Positions 63,234 to 64,000 of a stretch of DNA of 64,000 bases are shown piece after piece. The stretch's first letter is position 1; every line of letters begins with the position of its first letter. The notes under the pieces were generated by a model. The model did not search any database. It worked only from the letters and a program-made list of their open reading frames with translations, and was not told the origin of the DNA. The stretch comes from HGM04593 sp045660825 (GTDB lineage: Bacteria > Bacteroidota > Bacteroidia > Bacteroidales > Bacteroidaceae), in assembly GCA_045660825.1 (NCBI GenBank), contig JAZREN010000067.1:5285-69284 (forward strand), given 5' to 3'. Made by a program: the position numbers and the translations under genes.

Positions 63234-63653
63234 ATGGCAACAAGAGCAGAACTGAGAGAAGAACTTATCAAGGCCGGTATACGTCCATCGGTGCAGCGCC
63301 TGGCAATATTTGAATATGTGCGTCAGAGTTGTGAGCACCCAACAGCCGAGGTTGTTTACGAGGCTTTGTGCGACGAGCTTGGTTCGTTGTCGTTGACAAC
63401 AGTCTACAACACCCTGAAACTGTTTGTTGATGCTGGGCTCATATCAATGCTCACCATTGACGACACATTCCGCTGTTTCGACGGCAACCGCTGCTGTCAC
63501 GCGCACTTCCGTTGCGACCGTTGCGGCAGGATTGTGGACCTGCAGATGAAGAAGGATTTCCTCTCGCTTGTCGAAGGTCTTGAAACATACAGCATCAACG
63601 ATGCCCAGCTATATCTCAAGGGTTTGTGCCCTGTTTGTAAGAATAAGAAATAA
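63234..63653 (+). CDS. Fur/PerR-type metal or peroxide regulator
   Basis: 139 residues. A winged helix (AELREELIKAGIRPSVQRLA, SLSLTTVYNTLKLFVDAG) precedes the dimer domain with two CxxC pairs for structural zinc (RCDRCGR, LCPVCKN) and His/Cys-rich RCCHAHF. The neighbouring rubrerythrin points to PerR-like peroxide sensing rather than iron. The rubrerythrin starts 41 bp after its stop, so they are probably one operon. Confidence 0.94.
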   Translation: MATRAELREELIKAGIRPSVQRLAIFEYVRQSCEHPTAEVVYEALCDELGSLSLTTVYNTLKLFVDAGLISMLTIDDTFRCFDGNRCCHAHFRCDRCGRIVDLQMKKDFLSLVEGLETYSINDAQLYLKGLCPVCKNKK

Positions 63654-63694
63654 AACAAAAAAGATAATAAATAACAGCTTAAAATTATACGATT

Positions 63695-64000
63695 ATGAAA
63701 AAGTACATTTGTTCAGTGTGTGGTTATATACATGAAGGTGAATCAGCTCCCGAGCGTTGCCCAATGTGCAAGGTTCCCTCAAACAAGTTCAACGAGTTGC
63801 AGGAAGGCCCCATCCAGTTCGTGCAGGAGCATGTGATTGGCGTGGCAAAGGGCTGCGACGACGAGATGATAAAGGATTTGAACAACCACTTCATCGGTGA
63901 GTGCACCGAGGTAGGTATGTACCTTGCAATGAGCCGCCAGGCCGACCGCGAAGGTTATCCCGAGATTGCCGAGGCTTTCAAGCGTTACGCATGGGAGGAG
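63695..64000 (+). CDS. Rubrerythrin with N-terminal rubredoxin domain (3' partial)
   Basis: The first 102 codons are present; the gene runs out of the window. Residues 1-35 are a rubredoxin site (YICSVCGY...CPMCKVP, four Cys). From about residue 40 the di-iron four-helix domain begins (LNNHFIGECTEVGMYLAMSR, with the first Glu ligand). The rubredoxin-first order is that of reverse rubrerythrins/NADH peroxidase components. It reduces hydrogen peroxide in anaerobes. It lies directly after the PerR-like gene. Confidence 0.93.
   Translation, partial: MKKYICSVCGYIHEGESAPERCPMCKVPSNKFNELQEGPIQFVQEHVIGVAKGCDDEMIKDLNNHFIGECTEVGMYLAMSRQADREGYPEIAEAFKRYAWEE

Overview
The window reads as a chromosomal segment of a Bacteroidales bacterium (Bacteroidota), most likely a host-associated Bacteroidaceae/Prevotellaceae-type anaerobe. 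The evidence is the recurrent Bacteroidota promoter (TTTG or TTG, 19-21 bp, then TAnnTTTG), the CotH and dockerin-like surface proteins with short C-terminal tags, a TonB-receptor-like barrel, a lipoprotein GH20 hexosaminidase, menaquinone synthesis (menA), and a Fur/PerR-type regulator next to a rubrerythrin. Most genes have balanced base composition. AT-rich exceptions are the 882-codon gene at 9.6-12.2 kb and the patch at 31.5-32.6 kb, which look acquired.

Layout. 0-4.2 kb: the end of a large CotH surface protein and an aldo/keto reductase. 4.2-20.1 kb: an accessory region dominated by ADP-ribose chemistry and nucleic-acid-linked enzymes. A leftward operon (NADAR, RmuC, unknown, DraG fused to a second domain) diverges from a rightward one (53-codon gene, NADAR-like, tandem winged-helix plus HEPN). 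A WYL regulator, an HD hydrolase, a WG-repeat protein, an AAA+ ATPase, a PfkB kinase, an ADP-ribosyltransferase-fold protein, a SprT-like protease and an AlkD-type glycosylase follow. Two near-identical palindromes (AAYTGTGCA-N7-TGCACARTT) lie at the NADAR promoter and just after the WYL gene. 20.2-28 kb: a membrane-anchored unknown, then a NACHT-like STAND NTPase overlapping a membrane GDPD gene and divergent from a two-helix membrane protein. 28-29.3 kb: a minimal MGMT-type protein and a Mesh1-like HD hydrolase. 29.4-32.6 kb: tRNA-Pro and tRNA-Phe, then a small island with a Fic gene between 60-bp direct repeats, a HipB-like regulator, a small membrane protein and decayed remnants of AlbA_2-type genes.

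32.7-41.2 kb is mostly housekeeping: menA, a CPBP protease, radA, a COG2509 flavoprotein, manA and a TonB-receptor-like barrel with a G8 tract before its promoter. 41.2-42.9 kb has no ordinary genes. It holds a structured repeat and a 1-kb element bounded by 24-bp inverted repeats, which carries a previously unlisted 57-residue zinc-ribbon gene behind a long structured leader. 42.9-49.5 kb encodes a secreted papain-like protease mosaic and a GH20 lipoprotein. 49.6-55.1 kb holds an ABC/YtrA-type operon with an operator over its start site, a rhodanese lipoprotein, SppA, a DUF2807 protein and an ICMT-like methyltransferase. 55.2-58.8 kb is a leftward operon of metA, acyl-ACP thioesterase, a second CotH protein and a small barrel. 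59-63 kb has an M13 peptidase and an ABC-F protein, and the window ends in a PerR-like gene and a truncated rubrerythrin.

The strongest candidate for an undescribed system is the 4.2-18.7 kb region. It combines enzymes expected to attach (ART) and remove (two NADARs, DraG, macro-like domain) ADP-ribose with a HEPN protein and a WYL regulator, apparently tied together by a shared operator. The STAND-GDPD-membrane protein module is a second candidate.
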